Positions 25,242-34,501 of a stretch of DNA of 41,921 nt are shown one piece after another. The stretch is taken from NCBI GenBank assembly GCA_002333425.1, contig DDBL01000034.1:1-41921 (forward strand), written 5' to 3'. This stretch comes from Leptospiraceae bacterium UBA2033. GTDB lineage: Bacteria; Spirochaetota; Leptospiria; Leptospirales; Leptospiraceae. The position numbers and the translations under genes are program-made. The stretch's first letter is position 1. Each line of letters begins with the position of its first letter. Below the pieces are notes generated by a model. The model did not search any database and was not told the origin of the DNA. It saw nothing but the letters and a program-made list of their open reading frames with translations.

Positions 25242-27500
25242 CTATTCATGTATATAACCCCAGCTCTTTAGGATTTGTCTGACTTCATCGCCCATGGCAC
25301 TTGCGTTTGAGATTTCTTTTTCGCCGGTGAGTTTGGCGTCGTTGTAGATCCAGGGTAAATCTGTATTTTGCGCTCCTTGGGGAGTAGAATTAGAAATCAA
25401 AAGTTGGGAATTGCTAGAGATAGAATTTTGATTTAAAATTCCCCATTTTCCAACTCGGAATTTTTCGGAATTTTGATTTAAGTAGAGGCTAAGGGTAAAT
25501 GAAAAACTTGGATCAATGGTTTCTATAATCATTTCTTTTGGAGAATTATCTCCTTTGAAATTAAAAGTAAAATTTCGTTTGGATTGAAATTGAACTCCGT
25601 ATTTTTTTACATCTTTGATTCGGTAAATTCCACCTTGGACAAACATAGAGCCAGAGTAGTTGTCAGTGGATTTTTTAGATGGAAATAGAATATGAAAAGA
25701 GTTTGTGGTCAGAGAATGTTTTTCGAGTTCTTCTCTGGCTGTTTCTAAAAGAGATTCCTCTTTTGCTAGATTGAATTTTTCGTCAGGATCTTTTTTTAGA
25801 TCATAAATTTCTTCTAGTTCTCTGTCTTGTAAATGTCTACCGGCTAACTGAGAGTTTGTGTAGGATGGATAGAATCGCACATACTTGTATTTATCCGTTC
25901 GTAAAGATTCGGAAAGTCTCCCTTCTGTAAAAATAGAATCCTCTTTCGCAAATGTTTCCCCAAACATAGCACGAGAATAATCAATTCCTTTGAAATCTTT
26001 TTTATCGTAATGAATATTAGAAAGTCCTAATAGAGTTGGAGTTAAGGAAAGTAAGGAAACTTGGGTCTCAAACTTGGTATGAATGATTTTTGATTTGAGA
26101 GACTTTGCTGGTTTAATGATGTAAGGAACGCGAATTTCTTCTTCAAAGTGAGTCATTCCATGTCCGTATTTCACACCATAAATTCCATTTGCCTCTGAGG
26201 TGTGGTGGTCGCTAAAAAGCTCCCCGTGGTCTGCGGTTACTACGATAGTAGTCTCATCGTATAGATTTCGCGTTTTCAAATCTTTTATGATTCGACCAAG
26301 CTCTTCATCTGCGTAGCGAATTTCCGCGTAGTATCTTCTAAGAATCGGATTTTCTTTATTCCAGATGGCAGGGTCTGTTTCTTGTTGAAGTTCTTTCAAA
26401 ATTCTAGCGGGCGGCGCGTACGATCCATGCGGTGTATTAAAATTTACATGTAGAAAAAAGGGAAATTGTTTGTTTCGATTCAAAAAGTCAATGGTTTCAT
26501 CCGCAATTTTTTTTGTATCATCAATGTCTTTTCCGATTTGGATTAATTCATGAAACCCGATGTCAACTCCAACACCTGTGTAATCAAGTAAAAATACATT
26601 GTTCATAATACTTGCGGTATAATAAGAGTTGTCTCTTAGTTTGTTTACAAGATTTTTTCTTCCGTGTGCGTAGAATATTTTCTTTTGATTGGGGCTAATG
26701 TCAAATCCAATATTTCCAATTCCCAAATTTGACGCGTATTCTGAATAGAACATAGAGAGCATGGATGGTTTTGTCCAGTTTGCATTTACAAATGCTTTTT
26801 TGAAAATGATAGAATCTTCTGCGATTGTGTCTATGTTGGGAGAAGTTGGAAATCGAAACCCAGTAAACTCTAGATTATCCGCTCTGAGTGCATCAATCAC
26901 AAAAAGTAAAATATTCGGTTTTGAATTTCTATATTCGGCGGGAGTTAAAATTGGATGAGCAACAAAGGCAAAGGAGTGATTTGAATTCCAGATAAATTTT
27001 ATCTTTTGGTTAATACGAATTGTCCGCTCATACGTCGCCCAAGTTTCTAGGTTTTCCAGCAGAATGGAATTTTCAGGACTCAAAACTCCATCTATTTCAA
27101 CAACGAGCCTTCCCGCCTTATCTTCCTTATCCGCTAGAATTCCTGCATCAAATCGAAGATGATAAACACCAGGTTCAATGGTAAATTCTAAACTTGCATT
27201 GGGACTAAGTAAAATCGAATCCTGTGAATGATTGATAAAGAACTTTTTGTCCGTGTTAAAAGTAATTTGTGTATTCAGCCATTTTTTTGTTTGCGTTAGT
27301 CCTGAAAATCTTCCAGGATTTTTTTTCCAGTGAGATACCAACTCTTTTTTTTCGTCAAACCGAAACTGATCCTCTTTGGCAAGTTTCAATTCTCTAGTTA
27401 AATCAATTGGCTTTATGACTTTCGGTAAATCCTGTTTTTCCTCGCAGCTGAATAGAAAAGTTAATAGTATTAGAGTCAGTATTTGATTGATTGGTTTCAT
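25242..27500 (-). CDS. Sulfatase-fold lipoprotein with a threonine at the nucleophile position
   Basis: 752-residue predicted lipoprotein (hydrophobic signal, L-F-S-C with Cys19) carrying an alkaline-phosphatase/sulfatase catalytic domain (about 193-560). The first metal Asp is in F-V-I-D-A-L-R-A-D (D203 and D208). The nucleophile position reads N-W-T-K-P-S-M: Thr243 where formylglycine sulfatases have Cys/Ser in C-x-P-S-R, and Met where Arg is expected. V-V-T-A-D-H-G-E completes the metal site. Thr nucleophiles are known in LtaS-type phosphoglycerol transferases, so phospho- or phosphoglycerol-transfer chemistry is as likely as sulfate ester hydrolysis. A beta domain (about 60-190) precedes the enzyme and another follows (about 600-752). 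It has no sulfatase-maturation gene nearby. Confidence 0.85.
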   Translation of the reverse strand: MKPINQILTLILLTFLFSCEEKQDLPKVIKPIDLTRELKLAKEDQFRFDEKKELVSHWKKNPGRFSGLTQTKKWLNTQITFNTDKKFFINHSQDSILLSPNASLEFTIEPGVYHLRFDAGILADKEDKAGRLVVEIDGVLSPENSILLENLETWATYERTIRINQKIKFIWNSNHSFAFVAHPILTPAEYRNSKPNILLFVIDALRADNLEFTGFRFPTSPNIDTIAEDSIIFKKAFVNANWTKPSMLSMFYSEYASNLGIGNIGFDISPNQKKIFYAHGRKNLVNKLRDNSYYTASIMNNVFLLDYTGVGVDIGFHELIQIGKDIDDTKKIADETIDFLNRNKQFPFFLHVNFNTPHGSYAPPARILKELQQETDPAIWNKENPILRRYYAEIRYADEELGRIIKDLKTRNLYDETTIVVTADHGELFSDHHTSEANGIYGVKYGHGMTHFEEEIRVPYIIKPAKSLKSKIIHTKFETQVSLLSLTPTLLGLSNIHYDKKDFKGIDYSRAMFGETFAKEDSIFTEGRLSESLRTDKYKYVRFYPSYTNSQLAGRHLQDRELEEIYDLKKDPDEKFNLAKEESLLETAREELEKHSLTTNSFHILFPSKKSTDNYSGSMFVQGGIYRIKDVKKYGVQFQSKRNFTFNFKGDNSPKEMIIETIDPSFSFTLSLYLNQNSEKFRVGKWGILNQNSISSNSQLLISNSTPQGAQNTDLPWIYNDAKLTGEKEISNASAMGDEVRQILKSWGYIHE

Positions 27501-27579
27501 CGTTCTAATTTGAATAGTACGGGATTTTTTATAAGAAAAATTCTAAATGTTTCTTCGTTTTGTAGATTATTCATTATCC

Positions 27580-28665
27580 CTACAAACTTATAGCTTGAAT
27601 GAATTTTTTTCCAAGGATAAAATTTATAAGTTTTTTCCTGCGCAGTCTACCAACTATCATAGCAGGATGAGTATTAAATTGTTTTGCAAAGGCAACTATT
27701 TTTTTTTCATTGAGAGGAAACGATGCAATAATTTCTTTTTCTTGTTCTTCGGATAATGTCCATTTAACAGCAAAATTATCTGCTTCCATTTCTTTTTGAA
27801 GGTCTTTGTCAGAATATTCAATGTCTTCTAAGAAAATATCTTTTTTACCGTGTAATAAAATATGTCCTGCTTCATGAAAAAAAGTAAACCAAAATATATC
27901 GTTTCTTTGGTATCGAGCTGACAACTGGATCAAAGGAGAATCATTTAACCATCTAGTTGCGCCATTAATTGGAGCTTTTGGAAGACAAGGGGTATACACG
28001 ATCTTTACCCCAGACTTTAGGCAAATGTCTTGCATTTTATAAAAAAAGTTTTCAGGGTGTTTTGCCATTATCGATTTCAGTTCAGGTAATGATTCTTTAA
28101 ATTTTTTTTCTGAATATTCTACTGAATTTAATTCAGCCGCTTGTATCTCCCCTTTTCTTAACCAAGCAGATATTGAATAAGACTCTTTTATATGAGCTAG
28201 TGATATTCTGAAAGCAACTTTTAGTTGTTGGTTTAAATAATAGTTTTCCCATGCTCTTGCATCAGAAACACTGAAAAAATTTAATAGCTGAATCGTCTGT
28301 TCTTCTATTGATTTTTTTTTCTCAATCCAATTTTTTTGAACCAAAGTGCTAACAGGAAAACGCTTAGCCCAGTTAGTTGACTCTTGAATAATTTCCTGTC
28401 TTCTCACTCTAGCATTGTATTCGTCAAATGCCTTTTGATAATTCAGCCAGAAGTTTGCTGGAATTCTTAAAACATTCTCAAACTGAACTGCCATATCTGG
28501 TGTAATACTACTTTCTCCTTTCATAACGGCGATTATAGTCTTTTCTGGTTTTCCAGTTCGAATGGAAAATTCCTTTGTGCCCATTCCAAGCTCATCCAAT
28601 TTTTCCGCAAGTGTTTCGCCTGGATGAGAATAAGACTGCGGTATATATTCGTTTCGAGTAGTCAT
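27580..28665 (-). CDS. HigA-like HTH antitoxin fused to an ImmA/IrrE metalloprotease
   Basis: 361-residue two-domain protein. Residues 15-75 are an XRE/HigA helix-turn-helix (H-P-G-E-T-L-A-E-K-L-D-E-L-G-M, T-P-D-M-A-V-Q-F-E-N-V-L-R-I-P-A). Residues about 200-345 form an ImmA/IrrE zinc protease: H-E-A-G-H with His264, Glu265, His268 and a downstream Glu294 (E-M-E-A-D) as likely third ligand. It is the second gene of a toxin-antitoxin pair; the toxin lies one base upstream, so they are translationally coupled (order toxin then antitoxin, as in higBA). A strong GGAGAA precedes the ATG. Fused HTH-protease antitoxins could be removed by their own protease or by signals that switch it on; that is inference. 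Confidence 0.9.
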   Translation of the reverse strand: MTTRNEYIPQSYSHPGETLAEKLDELGMGTKEFSIRTGKPEKTIIAVMKGESSITPDMAVQFENVLRIPANFWLNYQKAFDEYNARVRRQEIIQESTNWAKRFPVSTLVQKNWIEKKKSIEEQTIQLLNFFSVSDARAWENYYLNQQLKVAFRISLAHIKESYSISAWLRKGEIQAAELNSVEYSEKKFKESLPELKSIMAKHPENFFYKMQDICLKSGVKIVYTPCLPKAPINGATRWLNDSPLIQLSARYQRNDIFWFTFFHEAGHILLHGKKDIFLEDIEYSDKDLQKEMEADNFAVKWTLSEEQEKEIIASFPLNEKKIVAFAKQFNTHPAMIVGRLRRKKLINFILGKKFIQAISL

Positions 28666-28666
28666 A

Positions 28667-29008
28667 TTATTTCTCCTTGTGATAATTCACAATTTCAAGA
28701 ATTTCTATACTTTTTATTTCAGACCAAATGTATTGCCCATGTTCATTGATAGGAATTGGCTTTTCTTCTGGTTTAAAAATTAAACGATAAGGTTGATCCA
28801 AATCGCACGCCCATTGACCTTTCCGATTTTCAATTAATTCATGAAAATTCCCAGGTAAATTTCGGACTTCTTCCAAAGATGTTGCAACTTTTAATTGTTC
28901 TAATCTCTTACTTATCTTTGATCCTCGAATTTGTCCGTATTCTGAAATTAGCTTCTTTTCACTAACAGAAGTTTTTTTTAATTTTTTATCTAGAAGATAA
29001 ATTTTCAT
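28667..29008 (-). CDS. HigB-like toxin (RelE/ParE superfamily)
   Basis: 113-residue toxin of a type II toxin-antitoxin module. It is compact and basic, with L-x-x-A-x-S-L-E-E-V-R-N-L-P-G-N-F-H-E-L, then the strand Q-W-A-C-D-L-D-Q-P-Y-R-L-I-F-x-P, and a C-terminal V-x-x-I-E-I-L-E-I-V-N-Y-H. The R-G-x-K-I-x-K-R-L helix near residues 28-38 and the core R-L-I-F strand are typical of the HigB/RelE fold, which cleaves ribosome-bound mRNA. Gene order, one-base spacing to the HigA/ImmA partner and the small size support the assignment. Confidence 0.85.
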   Translation of the reverse strand: MKIYLLDKKLKKTSVSEKKLISEYGQIRGSKISKRLEQLKVATSLEEVRNLPGNFHELIENRKGQWACDLDQPYRLIFKPEEKPIPINEHGQYIWSEIKSIEILEIVNYHKEK

Positions 29009-29177
29009 GAATCTATGTATTATATTTTAACTTACAGAAAGTGTCAATTAAAATCACTATAATTTCAAACTAATAGGGTATAGTTGTTTTTAGAGAGATG
29101 TTTGTAATTTAAGGTAATACCTGTTAAACTGAGTTCTCTCCTACCTGCGAACAGATACTCAAATTAACTGAAAAATT

Positions 29178-30086
29178 TCACAACGAAGAAATTTTATCGT
29201 CGATTACTTTGAGGTAAGAGGATAACTCGTCAGTTTCCACACGGTGGCGGGTTTCGGAGTTATAGGTGTCTAAGATTTTTTCTCCGTCAACGATGTAGTT
29301 GTAGAGGTATTCGCCTGGTCGAAGTTTTTTGCGGAGTTTGAAAATGCCGTTTCTGTCTTTGTGGAGGTAATCGTGTTCAGGATTCCATTGGTTAAAATTT
29401 CCAACGAGAGAAATCACAGATGCATTTGGTTTGTAGATTTGAAATTCTACAGTGATAAAATCTAAGTCTTCTGTCATTTCATCGGAAAGTACACGAGCAG
29501 AAATTTGTTTTTGAAAGTCGATATGCTCTAACATATATTCAGAATAATACGAACCTGCTCCGTCGGAATGTCGATTTGTATTTTCTGAATCAAAGTCGAA
29601 TAGATTGTCTACTTTGAATTTGTATTCGTAGGATAACACTGGCTCTTCTTTTCTATTTTTAAAATCTGCTGGAATAAGAGCGTGAAAAACTCCGAATTTA
29701 TTTTTTGTCATTGGTATACAACGCCAAGACGAGAAATTTCCACAAATAGAAACTTCTGAATTTCTAAGACCATTGTATGTAAATAAAATTCCTGAATTTA
29801 AAAACTGTCCACGTTTTGCATAGGCATCAATGTCAATCATCTTGATGTAACGAGGTGGAACTGCTTTTTTTAAACTTGCGATTTGCCAGTAGAAGTAAAT
29901 TTTGTTCTCGGTAACTTTTTCTTCTGAGCCTTCTAATTCTTTACTTGAATAAGAGCCAATCCAATCTACTGTATCTTGTCCAATTACACTAAAACCAAAC
30001 AGGGAGAGGAATAGAAATAAAAATAGGTATTTTTTCCGAGAAGGTTTCTTGCGAACAATTTTTACTTTCTTTTTGTTATCAGACAT
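29178..30086 (-). CDS. Exported protein with two CBM48-like glycogen-binding domains
   Basis: 302-residue protein with a basic N-terminus and signal or anchor helix (about 20-36, ending S-V-I-G-Q). Two beta-sandwich units follow: about 93-160 with V-S-I-C-G-N-F-S-S-W-R and about 210-295 with I-S-L-V-G-N-F-N-Q-W-N-P. The G-N-F-x-x-W core is the CBM48/AMPK-beta glycogen-binding signature, present twice. The minus-strand frame runs on much further upstream, but that part is the mirror of the repeat DNA of the neighbouring plus-strand gene and was excluded; the ATG chosen opens the signal. It is divergent from the FlcA-like gene, 145 bp apart. No enzyme is attached, so it is a binding or structural protein. 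Confidence 0.8.
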   Translation of the reverse strand: MSDNKKKVKIVRKKPSRKKYLFLFLFLSLFGFSVIGQDTVDWIGSYSSKELEGSEEKVTENKIYFYWQIASLKKAVPPRYIKMIDIDAYAKRGQFLNSGILFTYNGLRNSEVSICGNFSSWRCIPMTKNKFGVFHALIPADFKNRKEEPVLSYEYKFKVDNLFDFDSENTNRHSDGAGSYYSEYMLEHIDFQKQISARVLSDEMTEDLDFITVEFQIYKPNASVISLVGNFNQWNPEHDYLHKDRNGIFKLRKKLRPGEYLYNYIVDGEKILDTYNSETRHRVETDELSSYLKVIDDKISSL

Positions 30087-30231
30087 GGTAGGGCTAGTGT
30101 TATTTTTATTTTCGAACGTATGGCTATAAAAAATGCAATTTTTTTTTAACTTGGGGATAGTTTGAGAAATATTATATCGAAAAATCAGTGTCTTCCGATA
30201 ATTGAACTGACTCCTTTTAAACCTAACGAAT

Positions 30232-33200
30232 ATGGCAAAGTTAACAAAAGACGAATTCAGTAAGATCGCAGATATTTTATCTCCTTTAGATAAAGATCCC
30301 ATAAGAAATGAAACTCTCAATCCTATGGGGAGAGTGCTTCGAAAAATTAAGGGACTTCCTGAATTAGTTCCTGATAAAGAAGAGGTATACGAAGATTCGC
30401 CTCTTGAGCCAGAAAAAGTTGATGGTGGGATTGAGTTTACAGAAGACAAACTCTCTGACAGCGACACCACAGTTCCTCCGACAATGAAATACTTTGACGA
30501 GAATGATGTGGATATTGATGAACTTTTAAGTGATGCACCTGATTTAATCGCAGGACAAAAAATTGCTCCCAAAAAAGAAACCACAAACGACATATTTAAT
30601 ACATTACCAATTGAAGAAACAACAGATACATTTGATACAGATAATACATTTGGGTCGGATGATCCATTTGCTGATACAAGTTCACAGACTGAGGAAGACC
30701 CATTTGCAGATTCCTTAAACACAGACGAAAACACAAGTGATCCGTTTGGTGGATTTGATGAAGACTCTACCGAACAAACTTCTCCCGAAATAAACGAAGA
30801 TCCTTTTGCTGACTTAGGATCTAATACCGAAGAAGTTCCGTTTAACAGCGATTTAACTACAGAAGTGAATGAAGATCCATTTGCTGAACTTGGTGAATCC
30901 GATACCACTTCGCAAGCAGACGAAGATCCATTTGGAAGTTTTGATACTACAACGGATGAAGATCCTTTTGCTGATGCTGGAAATGCTTTTACGAAAAGTT
31001 CCACACCAAGTGCAATGGACACAGATCCATTTGCTGATGTTGTTCCTACTACTGGGGATAATGACGATGATCCGTTCGCTGATTTAGGAAGTGCTACAAC
31101 CACTTCAGAGGAAGACCCATTTGCTGATTTGGATAGCTTTGGAGCTGAGTCTAAAGAAGATCCCTATACTACAACAAGTGATTCTTCGACAGAGGAAGAT
31201 CCTTTTGCTGAGTTAGGAGAGGATACGGGAACGATAGACGCCACAGCTTCTAATGAAACAGGCGATATATTTTCTGATATTGGAAGAGATGCTGGACTTG
31301 ATTCGGATGATCCATTTTCCAGTTTAGGGGATAATCAGTCTATGTCGGACGAGGATCCATTTAGTGGACTTGGCGATGATTTGGGAAATACACAAACCAC
31401 TACAACTAGGGATTCATTCGGAGATGATTTTGATACAATGGATTCGGATAGTTTTGGAGATACAAATGATCTCGCTGGATTTGATGATACAGCATCTACC
31501 GATTCTTTTGGAGATTTTGGCTCTCAAGATACGTTTGCATCAGATGATAACTCTTCTTCCTTTGCTGAGGATACCTATGATAGTTCTTCTGCGTTTGAAT
31601 CTTCTGGTGTGGACGATGATCCATTTGCCGACATACAACAATCTACCGCTCTAGGACATGACTTTGATACAATGCCGATTGAGGAAGATTATAGTTCTTC
31701 TTTTGGTGAACTCGGCGGTGGAATAGGGGATGTAGGCGGAAGCACAGGTGCATCTCTATCAGCGTTAGACGATACATATCAATCTGATGAATCCAGTTAT
31801 GACAGTCTAGATGAAGACTTAGATAGTCTCGCGCAAGAAGAAGAGCCAGAAGAAGAGTTAAGCGATGAAGAGCTTGCAATCATCCAACAAGAAATTCTAA
31901 AGTATCCTCCAAAATTAAAACGAACTGTAATTGATGTAATCACAAACGACAAACTCCCTAAACACGAACAACGTGAATTGGTTGAGTTAATTAAGTCTTC
32001 CCAAAAACCAGAGGATATAGCCGCTTATCTTTCCGAAAAACTTGGCTATGATGTTGGGTTATACGATAAGTCAGGCGGTTACTCGGAACGTGGAATTCCT
32101 GTTATTGCTACTAAGGATATTTACACAAAAGAAGGGGAGCTTAGAAGAAGAGAATTAATCAAAAAAACTGTTCTTCTTTCGGCTGCTGCTGTTTTATTAT
32201 TTGTTGGATTGGTCAGCACTTACAAATACGTTATACGCCCTTTCCAAGCTGCAAGACATTACAAAGAAGGAATTGAATACATCAAAAAAGCTGGTGTCGC
32301 AAAAGACCTCACTGAAAAAAGGAACGCCCTTGCGGATGCAAAAGTTGCCTTTAGCAAAGGCGAAAAAATTGAACCAAATAGTTTAGAATATCTAAATAAA
32401 TTTGGTGTCGCCTATGTCAAAATCGGAGAATACGACCAAGCATTTGAAAAACTTTTCGGAACAGTGGAGCCTGATTTTGGATTAGAGAATAATGGAGAGA
32501 TGGAGAAGTGGACAAAACGAACTGAGGTTCCCTACATTGAGTTGTCTTCTAAAACTCCATGGGATAACGATAAGTTGCCGCTTGGTGGTAGAGTTGTTCC
32601 TGAAAATGAATCTATGGTTCTAGTTTCTGGTTCAGGCAAAAAGAAAGTCGAACGAAAAATCAAAACTGCCGGTGCCTACATAGTCGCAAGACTGGAAAAA
32701 GGCATTCACGATAACCGAACATATATCAATTTAGGAAAATTTCATTCTAATATTGCAAATCTATTTAATAAACCTCGTGGGAATTCTCGTAGTTACAAAA
32801 ATGACAATCTTGCTGTTGCTTACTTTAAAGAAGTATTTACCGACGGAGAAGATGAAAATAACGTAGAGGCTACTGCTGGTTTGGCGAAGGTTTACTACAA
32901 CCAAAAGAATTTTGCTAAATCCGTTTTCTATTACAACAAAATTGTAGAGAAATTTCCCGATAATCCAATTGGTCATGGTGGACTTCTAAGTAACTACATC
33001 GAAATGTGGAAGGGAGATCAAAACCCTCAGTTTGTATTAAACCACCACAGACAAGTTCGAAACGCACTTGGAATTGAAGGCGATCTTTCTTTGTTCGTCT
33101 TAGCGAAATTAGCCGCTTTCTACATTGACTTAAACGCTTCCGAAGTTCGTATCAAATACAATATCAATCCAGAAGACCAAGTTACTAACATGGACTTAGA

Positions 33201-34281
33201 GGATAATGTCGAACATCTGCTCAATACTGCTTTTTTCAAAACAGAAAAAGGAGAAGATGGGGAAGATGTAAAAGGTGACGAATTCGCAGAAGGATATTAC
33301 CAAAGAGGAAGATTCTTAATCAATAAGGGCGAGTCTATCCGAGCTTTGAAACAATTTGAATTTGCCGCTAGTTACGACCCTGCTCACTACCTTGCCGTGA
33401 TGGAAATGGGTGAGCACTATATGCGACTCCAAAATTATTCGGAAAGCATTGACCTACTAGCGAACGCAGAAAAACGTTATGTGGCATACAAAGACTATTA
33501 CGGAAATAGAGAAGAAGATGAAACTCTATTTAACGGTGACCCTGGAAGAATTTATTTTGATAAAGGGAAAATCGTATTCATGGAATCGTCCTTACTCACC
33601 AAGGATGGAAAAATTTCTGAATTTCCAGATAGAAAAGTTTACCCGGATAAGAGTTTATCACAGTTATCCGAAGAAGAAAGCAATCGTCGTAAAAATCTAA
33701 ACAACGCAATGCAGAAATTTGAAATTGCACTCAAGTTAAACTTGAAAGATGCCAAACTCAAACGAGAACTTTATTACTACAAAGGTTGGATTGAATACAT
33801 GCGCTCCAACTTTGAAGCGGCTATTAACGAATGGTCGAACCTAAACGAAGATGACACTTATCTAAACAGCAACGTTATGCTTGGTCGTGCTAACGCATTT
33901 TACAACTTAGAACAACTCAATGCAAGTCTTGGAAATTATGTAAAAATCAAAGAAGACTTTGAAGAAAAAGAATCTGCCATTGCAAGACCTACTCCTGAAG
34001 AGAGCGCTCACCAAGAGATATACAACGTGTTAATCGCTGTTTACAATAACATAGGTGCCATTTATGAACGCAAAGGAAATACCGCCCAAGCACTCAAACA
34101 TTATTGGAAAGCCATCGAAGTTGCACGTAAAATTGATCTCACAACTGAAATCGCAAACTACAACAAAGACATGGTATTCAAAGCCAAACCTACTGGCACA
34201 TTACCACTGTTAGACGACTGGCTTTCTCCAACCATCGACACTGTAAAGGAATTGCAGAACACTAAGAAGGGAAGACTTTAA
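30232..34281 (+). CDS. FlcA-like TPR protein with DPFA repeats (probable flagellar collar protein)
   Basis: 1349 residues. About 140-480 is a very acidic repeat domain with around 17 copies of D-P-F-A-D-L-G or close variants. About 540-640 is a helical domain with Y-P-P-K-L-K-R-T-V-I-D-V-I-x-N-D and P-E-D-I-A-A-Y-L. One transmembrane helix follows (about 647-667), and then a TPR-rich periplasmic part (about 668-1349; Y-Y-Q-R-G-R-F-L-I-N-K-G, G-W-I-E-Y-M-R-S-N-F-E-A-A-I, G-A-I-Y-E-R-K-G-N-T-A-Q-A). A helical domain, single helix and long periplasmic TPR array match the spirochaetal FlcA architecture, where the protein is part of the collar around the periplasmic flagellar motor. The DPFA domain is not something I recall from FlcA. 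FlcA assignment is by architecture, not by alignment. Confidence 0.75.
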   Translation: MAKLTKDEFSKIADILSPLDKDPIRNETLNPMGRVLRKIKGLPELVPDKEEVYEDSPLEPEKVDGGIEFTEDKLSDSDTTVPPTMKYFDENDVDIDELLSDAPDLIAGQKIAPKKETTNDIFNTLPIEETTDTFDTDNTFGSDDPFADTSSQTEEDPFADSLNTDENTSDPFGGFDEDSTEQTSPEINEDPFADLGSNTEEVPFNSDLTTEVNEDPFAELGESDTTSQADEDPFGSFDTTTDEDPFADAGNAFTKSSTPSAMDTDPFADVVPTTGDNDDDPFADLGSATTTSEEDPFADLDSFGAESKEDPYTTTSDSSTEEDPFAELGEDTGTIDATASNETGDIFSDIGRDAGLDSDDPFSSLGDNQSMSDEDPFSGLGDDLGNTQTTTTRDSFGDDFDTMDSDSFGDTNDLAGFDDTASTDSFGDFGSQDTFASDDNSSSFAEDTYDSSSAFESSGVDDDPFADIQQSTALGHDFDTMPIEEDYSSSFGELGGGIGDVGGSTGASLSALDDTYQSDESSYDSLDEDLDSLAQEEEPEEELSDEELAIIQQEILKYPPKLKRTVIDVITNDKLPKHEQRELVELIKSSQKPEDIAAYLSEKLGYDVGLYDKSGGYSERGIPVIATKDIYTKEGELRRRELIKKTVLLSAAAVLLFVGLVSTYKYVIRPFQAARHYKEGIEYIKKAGVAKDLTEKRNALADAKVAFSKGEKIEPNSLEYLNKFGVAYVKIGEYDQAFEKLFGTVEPDFGLENNGEMEKWTKRTEVPYIELSSKTPWDNDKLPLGGRVVPENESMVLVSGSGKKKVERKIKTAGAYIVARLEKGIHDNRTYINLGKFHSNIANLFNKPRGNSRSYKNDNLAVAYFKEVFTDGEDENNVEATAGLAKVYYNQKNFAKSVFYYNKIVEKFPDNPIGHGGLLSNYIEMWKGDQNPQFVLNHHRQVRNALGIEGDLSLFVLAKLAAFYIDLNASEVRIKYNINPEDQVTNMDLEDNVEHLLNTAFFKTEKGEDGEDVKGDEFAEGYYQRGRFLINKGESIRALKQFEFAASYDPAHYLAVMEMGEHYMRLQNYSESIDLLANAEKRYVAYKDYYGNREEDETLFNGDPGRIYFDKGKIVFMESSLLTKDGKISEFPDRKVYPDKSLSQLSEEESNRRKNLNNAMQKFEIALKLNLKDAKLKRELYYYKGWIEYMRSNFEAAINEWSNLNEDDTYLNSNVMLGRANAFYNLEQLNASLGNYVKIKEDFEEKESAIARPTPEESAHQEIYNVLIAVYNNIGAIYERKGNTAQALKHYWKAIEVARKIDLTTEIANYNKDMVFKAKPTGTLPLLDDWLSPTIDTVKELQNTKKGRL
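30655..31640 (+). repeat. DPFA-coding tandem-like DNA repeat
   Basis: About 17 irregularly spaced copies of GATCCATTTGCTGA or variants, coding D-P-F-A. Spacing is irregular, so this is not a clean tandem array, but similarity between copies at the DNA level is high enough for slippage or recombination. The opposite strand stays open for over a kilobase because of this sequence. Confidence 0.8.
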
Positions 34282-34285
34282 GATT

Positions 34286-34361
34286 ACCACCGATACACAC
34301 CGAGAACACCGATAGAAGATACGATATGTTTTACTATCTTCCTTCGTGGGCTTCGTGGTTA
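34286..34361. repeat. CTCTGTG-related repeat remnant
   Basis: Starts ACCACCGATACACACCGAG and ends CTTCGTGGGCTTCGTGGTTA, the second half being the complement type of an A-C-C-A-C-G-A-A-G repeat. It resembles elements A and B in style (short alternating C-A-C-C-G-A / C-G-T-G-G-T motifs at both ends of an AT-rich core), but I could not align the ends well. Confidence 0.45.
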
Positions 34362-34501
34362 AAAAATTCTCCTAACGAACTTCCATTTTTTCTGAGTTCG
34401 TTGGCTTTGTGTCCGGCAATGCTGGCTTTGAACTTACGTCGAATTCATTTTATTTAATAGAAGTAACCTAGGTTTAGATATGTTATCATTAGTTTTTTTG
34501 T

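Noticed and set aside
30087..31103. Long minus-strand open frame coding a Ser/Asn/Gly-rich repeat, continuous with the CBM48-like gene
   Set aside because: It is the mirror of the DPFA repeat DNA on the plus strand. The Ser-Ala-Asn-Gly repeat is the direct complement of the D-P-F-A codons, and the signal peptide of the real gene starts at 30086.
34374..34403. AACGAACT / AGTTCGTT hairpin as a terminator for the FlcA-like gene
   Set aside because: The T run is inside the loop rather than after the stem, so it does not fit a rho-independent terminator.
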